Below, piece by piece: positions 24,833-33,895 of a DNA stretch of 64,000 bases; the first letter of the stretch is position 1, and the number at the start of each line of letters is the position of its first letter. Both the position numbers and the translations under genes were made by a program. Where the stretch lies: contig CANLYJ010000001.1 in assembly GCA_947495295.1 (NCBI GenBank), positions 310,001 through 374,000 of the forward strand. Direction: 5' to 3'. The notes beneath the pieces are model-generated. The model searched no databases. It was not told where the DNA came from and was given only the letters and a program-made list of their open reading frames with translations. This DNA is from an uncultured Paracoccaceae bacterium (lineage in GTDB: Bacteria; Pseudomonadota; Alphaproteobacteria; Rhodobacterales; Rhodobacteraceae).

Positions 24833-26113
24833 TTAGAGTGCCTTTTCGATCGCGGCGAGCGTCCGCAACACGCCGCCAGCATGGTCGTCGTAAAAGGCAG
24901 TGATCTGCGCTTCTGTCACTTTTGGCGGTGACTGGACGGTCATTTGCAGTGCATCGGGGGTGTCGACGAGGGTACAAACACCCGCCGCAATCGCCTCTGT
25001 CGCGGGGTATTCGATGGTCCAGATATGCGGGCCCACGATCACCGGTTTGCGCAACGCCAAAGGTTCAATCACATTATGCGCACCTTTGGGGACAAAGCCG
25101 CCCCCAACGATGGCCTGATCACATAGCCCCAGATAAAAATACATCTCGCCCATGCTATCGCCCAATAGCACGTTGATATCGGGCAGGGGTGTTGTGGCAG
25201 AAAGGTTTTGATCCAGCAGCTCAGATCGGCGCGCAAAATTGACACCTGCAGCGCGCAGCATCTCGGCCACCTCATCAAACCGTTCGGGCGCGCGGGGGAC
25301 GTAGATAAAGCATGCATCAGGGCAGTTGCGGATCACGTCGATATAAATCGCGTCTTCGCCTTCGACCACGCTGGTCAGGGTGAAGGTGGGGCGGTTTTGG
25401 GTCAGGGCAGGGCGCAGGTCGGCAGCTGCCGCAAGATGGTGCTGTGGGATCGGTTGATCAAAGCGCAATTCGCCGGTGATGGCGATATTGCGCATGCCCG
25501 CATCGGCGAAGCGGTCCTTTTGCCCCTGCGATTTGACAAAACCACCCGCGAACCCGGCGAGCAAACCGGCGCGCAGCCCGCCCTTGTCTTTGTCATAGCT
25601 TTTCTTGGGGTATTGGGCGTTGCACATGAACAGGGGCGTGCCGTGTTTGCGGCAGGCCATGATCATACGTGGCCAGATCTCAATCTCCATCACCAGCCCG
25701 TATTTGGGGGCAAAGGCATTCAGAAAGCGCCGATAGGCAAATTCGTACTCAAAGGGCACCCAGATGCTGCGGACCGTGCCCGCCGCAATCTCGGCCCCGA
25801 ATTCGCGCGTCGCCTCGCGCCGCCCTGCGGGCGTGAAATGGGTGGTGACCACATGTTCGCCCCGCGCCAGAAGTTCCCGGATCAGGGGGGTCGCGGATCG
25901 CATTTCACCAAGGGACACCGCATGGACCCAGACAGCACCCTTGCGCGCATCCGCGTAACGTCCGAACCGTTCCACCAGATGTTGGATATAATCCGGGTCC
26001 TTGCGCCCCCGCCGCCACAGATAGATCAGGATCACCGGCAGCATGATCCACCACAGGATCGTGTAGCCGATTAATGCGATCCGTAATTTGGGGGATGGGA
26101 AATTATCGGCCAT
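24833..26113 (-). CDS. waaA: 3-deoxy-D-manno-octulosonic acid transferase (GT30)
   Basis: A 426-aa Kdo transferase that adds Kdo to lipid IVA at the cytoplasmic face of the inner membrane. An N-terminal membrane anchor (YTILWWIMLPVILIYLW) is followed by the GT30 N-lobe landmarks VWVHAVSLGEMRSATPLI and VMEIEIWPRM, and the C-lobe LLGDSMGEMYFYLGLCDQ and GGHN-like GAHNVIEPLALRKPV. Conserved catalytic Glu is in SLGE. Its ATG overlaps the end of the second GT30 gene by 11 bp, so the two are coupled. Confidence 0.9.
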   Translation of the reverse strand: MADNFPSPKLRIALIGYTILWWIMLPVILIYLWRRGRKDPDYIQHLVERFGRYADARKGAVWVHAVSLGEMRSATPLIRELLARGEHVVTTHFTPAGRREATREFGAEIAAGTVRSIWVPFEYEFAYRRFLNAFAPKYGLVMEIEIWPRMIMACRKHGTPLFMCNAQYPKKSYDKDKGGLRAGLLAGFAGGFVKSQGQKDRFADAGMRNIAITGELRFDQPIPQHHLAAAADLRPALTQNRPTFTLTSVVEGEDAIYIDVIRNCPDACFIYVPRAPERFDEVAEMLRAAGVNFARRSELLDQNLSATTPLPDINVLLGDSMGEMYFYLGLCDQAIVGGGFVPKGAHNVIEPLALRKPVIVGPHIWTIEYPATEAIAAGVCTLVDTPDALQMTVQSPPKVTEAQITAFYDDHAGGVLRTLAAIEKAL

Positions 26114-27359
26114 CTGTGCCCTTTAGCAGGTCGATGAGCTGCTGCGCCAGATCGTCGGTGCGGCGTGCGGCGGTCGTGATGGCCGACTCGGCGTTTTGGG
26201 CTAGTGTCGCGGGCCTTTCAGACTGCAACAGGTTGGCGAGCGCGGCGGGTGTTGCGACCTGCTCTGCCGCACCGGCGGTGTCGAGCGCGGCAAAGTCATC
26301 GGCAAAATTCGCGATGCGGGGCCCATGGACGATAGCTGCCCCCAGAATAGCCGCCTCCCACGGATTGTGGCCTTCGATATCACTGAATGTGCCGCCGACC
26401 AGCACCAGTTTGGCCAGCCGGTAGACCAGACCCAGTTCGCCGAATGTGTCGCAAATCCAGATCGGGTCTTCGGCGGCTGGCAGTTCTACCTTGCTGCGGC
26501 GTTTTGCGTTTTCTGCGATGTCGTTACGGTTGGGAAAGCGGGGTGCGATGATCAGCAACGCGGTTGGATCGGTTTCGCGCAACAGCGCGTGAGCCTCGCA
26601 GGCCACGGCTTCATCCTCGACATGGGACGGGGCTGTGGCCCAAACCGTGCGACCCGCCAATGCGGTTTCCAATGTGGCAAGGCTGTTCGGGTCATGGGAC
26701 AGCGCGGGGGCGGCAGGTTTCAAGGAGCCAGTCACAGGTACGTCGCGCCCGCTTAATGCGTTCAGATGCTTTGCGGCGATGGCATCCTGTGCTGTGATGA
26801 CCCGCATTGGACGATAGGTATCACGGTAAAGCGCGCTGAATTTTTGACGGTTTTGCAGGGCTTTGGCGTCCATCCTTGCGGCAATGACCGCTTGTGGGAC
26901 GTTACGCTTAGCCAGGTCGCTTACAAAACCCGGCCAGATATCCTGTTCCGCCCAGATGCATAGATCAGGGCGGAAATGTTGCAGAAACCTGTGTCGATAG
27001 CCGGGGGCATCGATGGGCAGGAATTGGTGGATTGTCCGGGGCGGCAGGTTTTTGGCGAACACATCGGCAGAGGCTGCGGTGGTTGAGGTGACCAGAAATT
27101 GTACCTGCGGGTGCAATGCGGCCATCCGTGTGATCAGGCCGCGCAGCGACATGACCTCGCCCAGCCCCACTGCATTGAGCCAGATCAGCGGGCCGTCAGG
27201 GCGCGGAACCAGCGATTGCCCCAGCTTCTCCGGCCATCTGTCGGGATGTTCCTTGCCGCGCTTCAGCCGCTTGCGCAGCAGGGCAGGAGCGATCAGTGGA
27301 AAGCCATGCGTTAGCAACAGATAAAGACGCAAAAGCGGCCCGCGTTGCATCCTAGTCAT
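26103..27359 (-). CDS. Second GT30 (Kdo-transferase family) glycosyltransferase
   Basis: A 418-aa paralogue of WaaA. It keeps the fold landmarks but with altered wording: LIWLNAVGLGEVMSLRGL (catalytic Glu kept), DLCIWAEQDIWPGF, VWATAPSHVEDEAV, CDTFGELGLVYRLAKLVLVGG and EGHNPWEAAILGAAIVHG. The divergence from its neighbour makes a different donor or acceptor plausible. It is embedded in a sialic-acid locus that otherwise lacks an obvious sialyltransferase. Start ATG at 27359 overlaps the neuC stop by 8 bp; an ATG at 27350 is an alternative. Confidence 0.8.
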   Translation of the reverse strand: MTRMQRGPLLRLYLLLTHGFPLIAPALLRKRLKRGKEHPDRWPEKLGQSLVPRPDGPLIWLNAVGLGEVMSLRGLITRMAALHPQVQFLVTSTTAASADVFAKNLPPRTIHQFLPIDAPGYRHRFLQHFRPDLCIWAEQDIWPGFVSDLAKRNVPQAVIAARMDAKALQNRQKFSALYRDTYRPMRVITAQDAIAAKHLNALSGRDVPVTGSLKPAAPALSHDPNSLATLETALAGRTVWATAPSHVEDEAVACEAHALLRETDPTALLIIAPRFPNRNDIAENAKRRSKVELPAAEDPIWICDTFGELGLVYRLAKLVLVGGTFSDIEGHNPWEAAILGAAIVHGPRIANFADDFAALDTAGAAEQVATPAALANLLQSERPATLAQNAESAITTAARRTDDLAQQLIDLLKGTDGR

Positions 27360-28467
27360 GGAAGGTTTTTTGCAGGCTGGCATCCCAGAAAGCATCGGAT
27401 TGCAACACATCGACAAACCGCTGTGCCGCGCTGCCGCCGCCAAAGGCGCTGTGGCGCGGATAGGATTTGCCCCATTGGGCGGTCAGGAAATCACTGATCT
27501 TGCCCGCCTCCTGCGCATCGGCAAAAAACACCGACGGGGCCTTGGCGCGGTTGGTCTGGCGGGTGCCGATATCCAGTGAGGCCAGCCCGATAAACGGGGC
27601 CTCGCGCACACCGGCGGAGGAATTGCCGACCATGACGGCCGCGTTTTTCATCAGTTCCGAAAAATGGGCAAACCGCATGGATGGCAACACGCGGAACCTG
27701 TCAGTCGGCAACTGGTCGATCTGATCAAAGATCGCCGTTGATCCGGGGTCGTTATTGGGCGCAATCAGCACGAAATGACGGCCTGACCCGGTCAGCGTAT
27801 TGAATAGCGCCTTGGCCTGTGCGCCGATTGTGTCCGCCTCTGACGTGACGGGGTGAAACACGCAGATCCCATAGTCGTCAAAGGGTATGTCATAGCGCGC
27901 CTTGACCGCATCAATGCTGACGCCGGTCGGGCTTGCGTGAAAATCCAGCTCGGGCGATCCGATGGCGTGGATATGGCTTGCCGCCTCGCCCAATGACTGC
28001 ACCCGGCGGGCGGCGTCATCGGAGGACACAAAATGATGGCTGGCCAGCTTGCTGTTGCAGTGGCGGTAAATCTCGTCAATCGTGCCCGAGACTTCGCCGC
28101 CTTCGATATGGGCGCAGCGGATGTAATTTGTCGCACAGACCAGCGCACAGGCCAGCGCCTCGACCCGGTCGCCATGGATCACCACCAGGTCTGGCCCGTG
28201 TTCCCGCACGAAATCGGAAAACCCCATCACCGTTTTGGCCAGGATCATATCCTGCGGGTCGCCCGGGCGCTGGTTGAGGAATTCATGCACCTGCACGTCC
28301 GGCACGCGCTGCACCTCTAGCTTGGTCAGCCCGTAGCGGGCCAGCATATGCATCCCGGTGACAAAGAATGACACGTTAAACCCTGCTTTGACGGCCGCAT
28401 GTGCAAGCGGTTCAAGCTTGCCAAAATCGGCACGGGTGCCTGTCACGAAAAGGATGGATTGTTTCAT
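27352..28467 (-). CDS. neuC: UDP-N-acetylglucosamine 2-epimerase, hydrolysing (NeuC-type)
   Basis: A 371-aa GT-B-fold epimerase that converts UDP-GlcNAc to ManNAc and UDP in the first step of sialic-acid synthesis. Typical features: SILFVTGTRADFGKLEPL at the N-terminus, VVIHGDRVEALACALVC, RCAHIEGGEVSGTIDE and the C-terminal VGNSSAGVREAPFIGLASLDIG. Start at 28467 chosen for the standard N-terminus. First known step of the NeuC-NeuB-NeuA set found in this locus; upstream of the GT30 pair with overlapping ends. Confidence 0.88.
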   Translation of the reverse strand: MKQSILFVTGTRADFGKLEPLAHAAVKAGFNVSFFVTGMHMLARYGLTKLEVQRVPDVQVHEFLNQRPGDPQDMILAKTVMGFSDFVREHGPDLVVIHGDRVEALACALVCATNYIRCAHIEGGEVSGTIDEIYRHCNSKLASHHFVSSDDAARRVQSLGEAASHIHAIGSPELDFHASPTGVSIDAVKARYDIPFDDYGICVFHPVTSEADTIGAQAKALFNTLTGSGRHFVLIAPNNDPGSTAIFDQIDQLPTDRFRVLPSMRFAHFSELMKNAAVMVGNSSAGVREAPFIGLASLDIGTRQTNRAKAPSVFFADAQEAGKISDFLTAQWGKSYPRHSAFGGGSAAQRFVDVLQSDAFWDASLQKTFHD

Positions 28468-28509
28468 GCCCACCGGGATAAAGCCGCCATTCCCAAGCCG
28501 CAAGGCCCG

Positions 28510-29151
28510 TCAGGGGCGCTGCGCCTGCGCGCGGTATTCGCGTTTCATGGTGTTGCGCGCGATTTTGCATTGCGCGGCATGGGCGCGTTTGGACCATGAC
28601 AGGATCGGGATAACGGTGCGTTCGCCCAACCCATCCACCAACGTCAGCCGGTATCCGCCTGTCGCATCGCCTGTCACGACCACATTGCGCAGGGCAGGGT
28701 CGGAGACGACGGCCCGAAATTCGGTGATCTCATCCCAAAGCTGATCAATCGCGGTCTCGATGCCCGGTTCAACCGGGTTGTTGCGCGCATGTTTCTTTAG
28801 CGTTGGGGCAAGGGCACCGTCAGCACCCCTGATTGCCTCATACATTGCACCGGGGCCCTGATTGGTGGCGATAAACCCCAGGAATTGCGAGGCAAATCGT
28901 GGCACATCGCCTGTTCGGGCCACGATTTCGGCGAAGGCGTCAATTTCGACAAAGGAATTCAGCAACGCTCCGAAACGCCGTCTTTTGGGCCGTAGCAATG
29001 TGCGCAGCCATTGCAACGGTTTGTCATTGAGCGGTTTATGCAGCTTGATGATGATCCCGGGATTGTCAGGGTGGGCATGGATGTTGCGCCCGCCGCCTTT
29101 GGACAACAGCGTGTTTGATGACAATGTAATCTTGGGTCGGGTCATGGTCAT
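28510..29151 (-). CDS. YrbL family protein (PhoP-network, kinase-like fold)
   Basis: A 213-aa protein resembling YrbL, first named as a PhoP-regulated protein in enterobacteria and related to small kinase-like folds. Evidence is the Gly-rich start LSKGGGRNIHAHPDNPGIII, the GPGAMYEAIRG centre and the RNVVVTGDATGGYRLTLVDG strand with an acidic residue in kinase-like context. Function unproven; modification of lipid or sugar heads is conceivable. Upstream of neuC in the same direction; divergent from the cytidylyltransferase gene over 100 bp. Confidence 0.7.
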   Translation of the reverse strand: MTMTRPKITLSSNTLLSKGGGRNIHAHPDNPGIIIKLHKPLNDKPLQWLRTLLRPKRRRFGALLNSFVEIDAFAEIVARTGDVPRFASQFLGFIATNQGPGAMYEAIRGADGALAPTLKKHARNNPVEPGIETAIDQLWDEITEFRAVVSDPALRNVVVTGDATGGYRLTLVDGLGERTVIPILSWSKRAHAAQCKIARNTMKREYRAQAQRP

Positions 29152-29251
29152 ATGGCCTTGGGTCCAGCAGCGTTTCGCCACACCGTTGCGTTACTGCGCG
29201 CGTCAGAGTAGCTAACAGGACGCATTAACCAATACAGAAGCCAGAGCAAAG

Positions 29252-29659
29252 ATGAACAGACCCAACAAAGTCGTTGTGACATTCGGAACATTTGATGTGT
29301 TTCATATTGGCCACCTGAACATCCTCAAGAGAGCGGCTGCCTATGGTGATCAGCTTTATGTTGGCGTTTCATCTGACCGTTTGAACATGGAAAAGAAAGG
29401 CCGCGCGCCGATCTATGCAGAGCCTGAGCGGTTGGCGATTGTCCAGCATATGAAACCTGTTACGGATGTTTTTGTGGAGGATAGTCTGGACCTGAAGGCC
29501 CAATATCTGCGCGACCATAATGCGGATGTTCTGGTGATGGGCAATGATTGGGAAGGCAAGTTCGACCATCTCAAGGATATTTGCGAGGTGGTCTATCTGC
29601 CCCGGACCGAAGGCATTTCGACCACCGAAACGATCTATAAGATCAAGAAATACGAGTAA
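29252..29659 (+). CDS. Glycerol-3-phosphate cytidylyltransferase-like protein (TagD family)
   Basis: A 135-aa nucleotidyltransferase with the HIGH motif (GTFDVFHIGHLNILKRAA) and the C-terminal EGISTTETIYKIKK that corresponds to the RTEGISTT motif of TagD. It would make CDP-glycerol or a similar CDP-activated alcohol. It is directly upstream of a CDP-glycerol-transferase-like gene, which supports that reading. Teichoic-acid-like chemistry in Gram-negatives occurs in surface polysaccharides. Confidence 0.85.
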   Translation: MNRPNKVVVTFGTFDVFHIGHLNILKRAAAYGDQLYVGVSSDRLNMEKKGRAPIYAEPERLAIVQHMKPVTDVFVEDSLDLKAQYLRDHNADVLVMGNDWEGKFDHLKDICEVVYLPRTEGISTTETIYKIKKYE

Positions 29660-29664
29660 TCGAC

Positions 29665-30639
29665 CTGCGGGTCGGGTTTTACATACGCAATGCGTTTCAG
29701 GCGGCACATCTTGCGCCGCTGTTTCGCGCCATTCCAGATGCGACATGGCTGTTGCGGTCAGCCGCTGACGCGGAGGCTTTTGGCATTGGTGGTGCGCCGT
29801 TTGCCAGCAGTCGCTTTTTCATGCCCAATCTGATGCGCCGTTTTGATGCGGTTGTGTCCCATGCCGGACCGCCCGGTGGCAAGGTGCTGCGCGGCACCGC
29901 GCTGATCATGGTGCAATATGGCTATGCCAAAGAGCCCTATAATTTCGGTGACTGGCGCAAACAGGCGCAGGCGATTTGCGCCTATGGTGATTATGCCGCG
30001 ACCCGCTTTGCCCCCCATGCCCCGGCCTTTACCATTGGCAATCCCCGCTGGGATGACTGGACCAAACCGGGTTTTGTCGATGCTGCCCGTGCGGCATTGC
30101 CCGAATTAGCCGCCGACCGGCCCGTGCTGCTCTATGCCCCGACCTGGGGCGAGCTGAGCAGTCTGCCGCATTGGTTGGATCAGATTGCCAGACTGGCGCA
30201 AGATCAGACCGTGCTGATCAAGGCGCATCACAACGCGGTCAGGGATGGTCATCTTGGCGATATCGCCGGTCACCCGCATATCCACGATATCAGTCATATC
30301 GACCTGATGCAGGCGCTGGCAGTGTCGGATGTTTTACTGTCCGACTATAGCGGTGCAATTTTTGATGGCATCATGTGTGACCGGCCTGTCGTGCTGCTTG
30401 ATCTGCCCGATATTGATGCCCGGTTTGGCAAGAAGCTGGATGCCAGCAGTATCGAGATGGCGCGCCGCGATGAACTGGGTCTGCGGGTGGGGCAACACGA
30501 TGAGCTACCCGATGCAGTTCGGCAGGCGTTGCGGGATGGTCCGCAAGTTGGCGCGGCTTTGCGCGATGCCTTGTTTTTCAAACCGCCATCGGTGGCAGAG
30601 GCGTTTGTGGACGCCCTGCCAAAGATGATTGGGCAATGA
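29665..30639 (+). CDS. CDP-glycerol glycerophosphotransferase-like protein, probably non-ATG start
   Basis: Resembles the TagB/TagF family: VLLYAPTWGE, LIKAHHN, DISHIDLMQALAVSDVLLSDYSG and FDGIMCDRPVVLLDLP are its conserved nucleotide-sugar-alcohol binding stretches. It would transfer phosphoglycerol-like units to a glycan. The first conventional start in frame is TTG at 29752. However, protein-like sequence continues upstream (LRVGFYIRNAFQAAHLAPLF), back to a CTG at 29665, five bases after the tagD-like stop and preceded by GAG. I infer a CTG start; this is uncertain. About 324 aa from that codon. Confidence 0.75.
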   Translation: MRVGFYIRNAFQAAHLAPLFRAIPDATWLLRSAADAEAFGIGGAPFASSRFFMPNLMRRFDAVVSHAGPPGGKVLRGTALIMVQYGYAKEPYNFGDWRKQAQAICAYGDYAATRFAPHAPAFTIGNPRWDDWTKPGFVDAARAALPELAADRPVLLYAPTWGELSSLPHWLDQIARLAQDQTVLIKAHHNAVRDGHLGDIAGHPHIHDISHIDLMQALAVSDVLLSDYSGAIFDGIMCDRPVVLLDLPDIDARFGKKLDASSIEMARRDELGLRVGQHDELPDAVRQALRDGPQVGAALRDALFFKPPSVAEAFVDALPKMIGQ

Positions 30640-30690
30640 CCGCAGAGATCGCAATGGATGTCAGGTACGGCCGATAGGCCGGACAGCGCC

Positions 30691-31722
30691 CTAGCCGCTT
30701 AGATCATCCCATTTCAACTGGGTATTGCGCGTGACGGCCCGGTTCAGGGTCTTGCCCACGACCTTATCAAAGTCATAGCCCGCAATTTCGCCCGAACCGG
30801 GACGGCGCGCCCAGATGTCGGCTTCGGTGATCACATGGCCGGCGGGCAGATCCTTGTCGGCCACGACGGAGGCGCGGGCAAAGCGGTACACGTCTTCTTC
30901 TGCGCTGGTGCGCTGTTTGGGGTTCATCAATGCGGTGTGGATCTCGCGGGATCGGTCGATGATATGGCGCAGCTCGGCAGGGTCCATGGAATTGATGATA
31001 TCGGGGCCCTTGCGATAGCGGGTATCGGTGTAGTGCCGTTCCAGGATGCAGGCCCCAAGCGCGACAGAGGCGAGGGCCATATCGGGACCAATCGAATGAT
31101 CCGAGAAGCCAACGACCGCATTTGGGAACGCCGCCTTCAGATCGGTCACACCTTGCAGCGACACAATTTCGGGCGGGGAGGGGTAGAGGTTGGTGCATTC
31201 CATCAAGGCGAAATCGATCCCCGCCTGATCAAGGATATCAACCGAGGCGCGGATCGTTTCGATGCTTTGCATCCCCGTGGACATGATCACCGGTTTACCC
31301 ATCCGCGCGATATGGCGGATCAGGGGCAGGTTATCGGCCTCGCCCGAGCCGATCTTGAATGCAGGCACATCCAGATCATGCAGGAAATCGGCCGCCGCCC
31401 GGCTGAACGGTGTCGAAATCCAGATCATGCCGAGGCTTTCGGTATAGCGTTTCAGCTCTGCCTCATCCTCTTGCGACAGGGCGCAGGCGGCCATCACATC
31501 CCAGATCGACACATCCGCATTGGGCGGAAAGATCTGTTTGGCCTCCTCTGTCATCTCGTCTTCGATGATGTGGGTCTGATGCTTGATCATTTCGCACCCG
31601 GCACCCGCGGCCAGCCGCACCATTTCCTTGGCAACTGATAGATCGCCGCCGTGATTAATCCCGATCTCGGCAATCACAAGCGGGGGGTAGGTTGGTCCAA
31701 TCTCGCGGCCTGCGATCTTCAT
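30691..31722 (-). CDS. neuB: N-acetylneuraminate synthase family protein
   Basis: A 343-aa NeuB: condenses phosphoenolpyruvate with ManNAc (or a related hexose) to a nonulosonic acid. The TIM barrel begins PLVIAEIGINHGGDLSVAKEM, contains the metal/PEP region KIGSGEADNLPLI and GFSDHSIG, and ends in an antifreeze-like SAF domain (ARASVVADKDLPAGHVITE). Legionaminate or other nonulosonate synthases look similar; the presence of NeuC and NeuA without dehydratase or aminotransferase genes favours sialic acid. Faces the CDP-glycerol-transferase gene end to end. Confidence 0.88.
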   Translation of the reverse strand: MKIAGREIGPTYPPLVIAEIGINHGGDLSVAKEMVRLAAGAGCEMIKHQTHIIEDEMTEEAKQIFPPNADVSIWDVMAACALSQEDEAELKRYTESLGMIWISTPFSRAAADFLHDLDVPAFKIGSGEADNLPLIRHIARMGKPVIMSTGMQSIETIRASVDILDQAGIDFALMECTNLYPSPPEIVSLQGVTDLKAAFPNAVVGFSDHSIGPDMALASVALGACILERHYTDTRYRKGPDIINSMDPAELRHIIDRSREIHTALMNPKQRTSAEEDVYRFARASVVADKDLPAGHVITEADIWARRPGSGEIAGYDFDKVVGKTLNRAVTRNTQLKWDDLSG

Positions 31723-31848
31723 GGGGCGGCTCCTGCAACGTGTTTATGGTGCTTGTCTACGTGGTTTGAATGGCAGGGGCAAACCGGGCATTGCAATAAC
31801 ACGCATGATGGGCCAAGTGATTGCGGGTAACCGCGCGCGCAGGCTGAG

Positions 31849-32556
31849 ATGATCCGCAAACTGTCAGAATACCTTGAAAAGAAGGAACACGATTGGCGCA
31901 AGTCATTCGGGCATGACATCGTTGATCCTGTGGAGCGGCGGAAATCGCTGTGGCATCTGCGCTGGCTGGATCACGGTATTTTCCGCACCTTCTGGCACAA
32001 TTTTGAGGCTATTGCTCCGGGCGTCTACCGCTCCAATCAGCCGGATCCCAAACGGTTCAAGGCCTATGCCGCCATAGGCATCAAGACGGTGCTGAACCTG
32101 CGGGGTGAGGCCTTGCAACCCCATTACCTCTTTACCGAGGAAAGCTGTGCGGCTTACGGAATGACCCTGGTCCCCGTCAAACTCTCCGCTCGCCGCGCGC
32201 CCAAGCGCGAGCGGCTTTTGATGGTGCTGGATGCCTTTGACACAATGGAGCGCCCCTTTCTGATGCATTGCAAATCAGGGGCGGACCGCACCGGGCTTGT
32301 TGCAGCGATTTATCTGCTGATCCATGAAGGGGCGTCTATTGATGAGGCGCGCAAGCAACTCAGCTTTCGTTATCTGCATATCCGCAAGAGTACGACGGGC
32401 ATTCTGGATCATTTTCTGGATGTTTATGCGGAACGGTACGCGCAATCGCCCATTCCCATCGATGAATGGATCAGGACGGAATATGATGCGGACGCGTTGA
32501 CCCGCAGCTATGACGCTAAGAAGAAGTCAGAGCCTTTTTGGCAAGGGTGGCGTTAG
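31849..32556 (+). CDS. Tyrosine/dual-specificity protein phosphatase
   Basis: A 235-aa phosphatase with the signature FLMHCKSGADRTGLVAAIYL (Cys-x5-Arg) near residue 142 and an upstream segment NFEAIAPGVYRSNQPDPKRF typical of bacterial DSP-like enzymes related to the Siw14 type. Possible substrates are a tyrosine kinase of polysaccharide export or inositol pyrophosphates; none can be shown. Located within the sialic-acid locus and convergent with neuA, sharing 4 bp. Divergent from neuB with about 125 bp between. Confidence 0.85.
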   Translation: MIRKLSEYLEKKEHDWRKSFGHDIVDPVERRKSLWHLRWLDHGIFRTFWHNFEAIAPGVYRSNQPDPKRFKAYAAIGIKTVLNLRGEALQPHYLFTEESCAAYGMTLVPVKLSARRAPKRERLLMVLDAFDTMERPFLMHCKSGADRTGLVAAIYLLIHEGASIDEARKQLSFRYLHIRKSTTGILDHFLDVYAERYAQSPIPIDEWIRTEYDADALTRSYDAKKKSEPFWQGWR

Positions 32557-33266
32557 GCGGGGTCACGCACTCCATCTGCGATCTGTTTGCCTAGCAGGTA
32601 TTCAATCACATCCCAGTCAAACGGGCTGTCTACGTCCAGCCCACGTTCATTGGGCACGATCAGCGGGATCACATGCCCTTCAAAGAGGCTCTGGGCGCTG
32701 CGCAGATAGGCGGGTTTGACCACATAGACCAGGCCCACATGGTCATAGACCATTGGCGCCTGTTGGCGCGCCACAACCCCGTGAGGCAGGGGTTTTGACA
32801 CATGCAGCCCGCCTGCTTCATCGGTTTCGAGCATATTGAAATAGGGGTTCTTGCGGCTTTCACAGCAGGACATCACCATGTCCGGTGCGTCACTGGCATA
32901 AAGGTCCAGCCCTGCTTCGATATCCTGCGGCAGCCGCAGGGGCGATGTGCAGTCCAGATCAAGGAAAGCCGTCGCCGGTCCTGTCTGTTTCTCGGTCTCA
33001 CCCAAGGCATGTTGCCAGACATGCCATTTCGCCGCCGTGTCCGTTGCCAGTTCAGCGGGGCGCAGCCCGATATCGAGGCATCCCCGGCTGAGCGCATGTT
33101 CATAAATCGGGACGGAGTCGGTGGACACAACCACATGATCAACCCGGTCACAGGCAAATAGCTGATCCAGCGACCAGTCGATCAGGTGTTTGCCATGCAG
33201 CATGCGGAAATTCTTGTTCGGCACGCCCTTGCTGCCCGCCCGCGCCCCGATATGCCCGATGATCAT
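32553..33266 (-). CDS. neuA: Acylneuraminate cytidylyltransferase
   Basis: A 237-aa CMP-sialic acid synthetase. The nucleotide-binding motif GARAGSKGVPNKNFRML is intact (Arg, Lys ligands), followed by DHVVVSTDS and FLDLDCTSPLRLPQDIEAGL, with LDVDSPFDWDVIEYL at the C-terminus. It activates the NeuB product with CTP to CMP-nonulosonate, the donor for a transferase. Completes the NeuC-B-A pathway in one locus. A P-loop ATPase gene lies 51 bp upstream, same strand. Confidence 0.88.
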   Translation of the reverse strand: MIIGHIGARAGSKGVPNKNFRMLHGKHLIDWSLDQLFACDRVDHVVVSTDSVPIYEHALSRGCLDIGLRPAELATDTAAKWHVWQHALGETEKQTGPATAFLDLDCTSPLRLPQDIEAGLDLYASDAPDMVMSCCESRKNPYFNMLETDEAGGLHVSKPLPHGVVARQQAPMVYDHVGLVYVVKPAYLRSAQSLFEGHVIPLIVPNERGLDVDSPFDWDVIEYLLGKQIADGVRDPA

Positions 33267-33317
33267 GCTGTTATCCTTCGTTCTGTGTTGCTGGTTTGGC
33301 CGATCAGCGGGTGTTGG

Positions 33318-33860
33318 TCAATCTGTCTGCTGGCCGACCTTGTCCAGAACGAAGGTCAGGCGATTTTCTACGGTCGTTTTGGGCAGCAGGACACTCTTGT
33401 GCCCCAACCGGTCCAACGCATTGTGCAACCGTTCGTATTCTGCCTTTGCCTGCGCGAAATCATGTTGCCGTTCCGCGTCATTACAAAACAGCTCCGGCCA
33501 TGGCGGGGCAAGGAAGACCGGATCAGTGTAGTGTTTGATCTGGCCCAGTACCGTCTCAATAGGGATGGCGGTTGCATGTTCCAGCGCCACCGCCGCATCG
33601 ATCAGCCCCCGATCGAAGAACACCAAGCCGGGGGCAGACGCGACGCTATCCAGATCGGATTTTGCCATGTCGATGGCGCATCGCGCGAATGCTGCAAGAT
33701 CGACCCAAGGAAGTGTTGTATCATCGCGGGCGGCTTGTGCTGCGCGGACAATCCGGCGCCCAGGTTCCGCGACAACCCGATGCCCGGCCGATTTGAGCGC
33801 AGCAAGAAGTGTTGATTTCCCACCGCCAGAGCAACCAGAGATCAGAATGCGTTTTTGCAT
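33318..33860 (-). CDS. AAA family P-loop ATPase (AAA_28-like)
   Basis: A 180-aa P-loop protein with Walker A LISGCSGGGKSTLLAAL at the N-terminus and a kinase-like acidic segment GLVFFDRGLIDAAVAL acting as Walker B. The AAA_28 group includes predicted nucleotide or small-molecule kinases; the substrate is unknown. C-terminal part is helical and charged (EYERLHNALDRLG). Adjacent to neuA and probably co-transcribed, though this could be chance. Confidence 0.8.
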   Translation of the reverse strand: MQKRILISGCSGGGKSTLLAALKSAGHRVVAEPGRRIVRAAQAARDDTTLPWVDLAAFARCAIDMAKSDLDSVASAPGLVFFDRGLIDAAVALEHATAIPIETVLGQIKHYTDPVFLAPPWPELFCNDAERQHDFAQAKAEYERLHNALDRLGHKSVLLPKTTVENRLTFVLDKVGQQTD

Positions 33861-33895
33861 GACAAGGTTTTAGCAGAATGCAGGGGCCAGACATA

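Noticed and set aside
30691..33266. Legionaminic or pseudaminic acid pathway
   Set aside because: No dehydratase, aminotransferase or acetyltransferase genes accompany neuB/neuA; NeuC-B-A alone fits sialic acid. Not fully excluded since genes may lie elsewhere.
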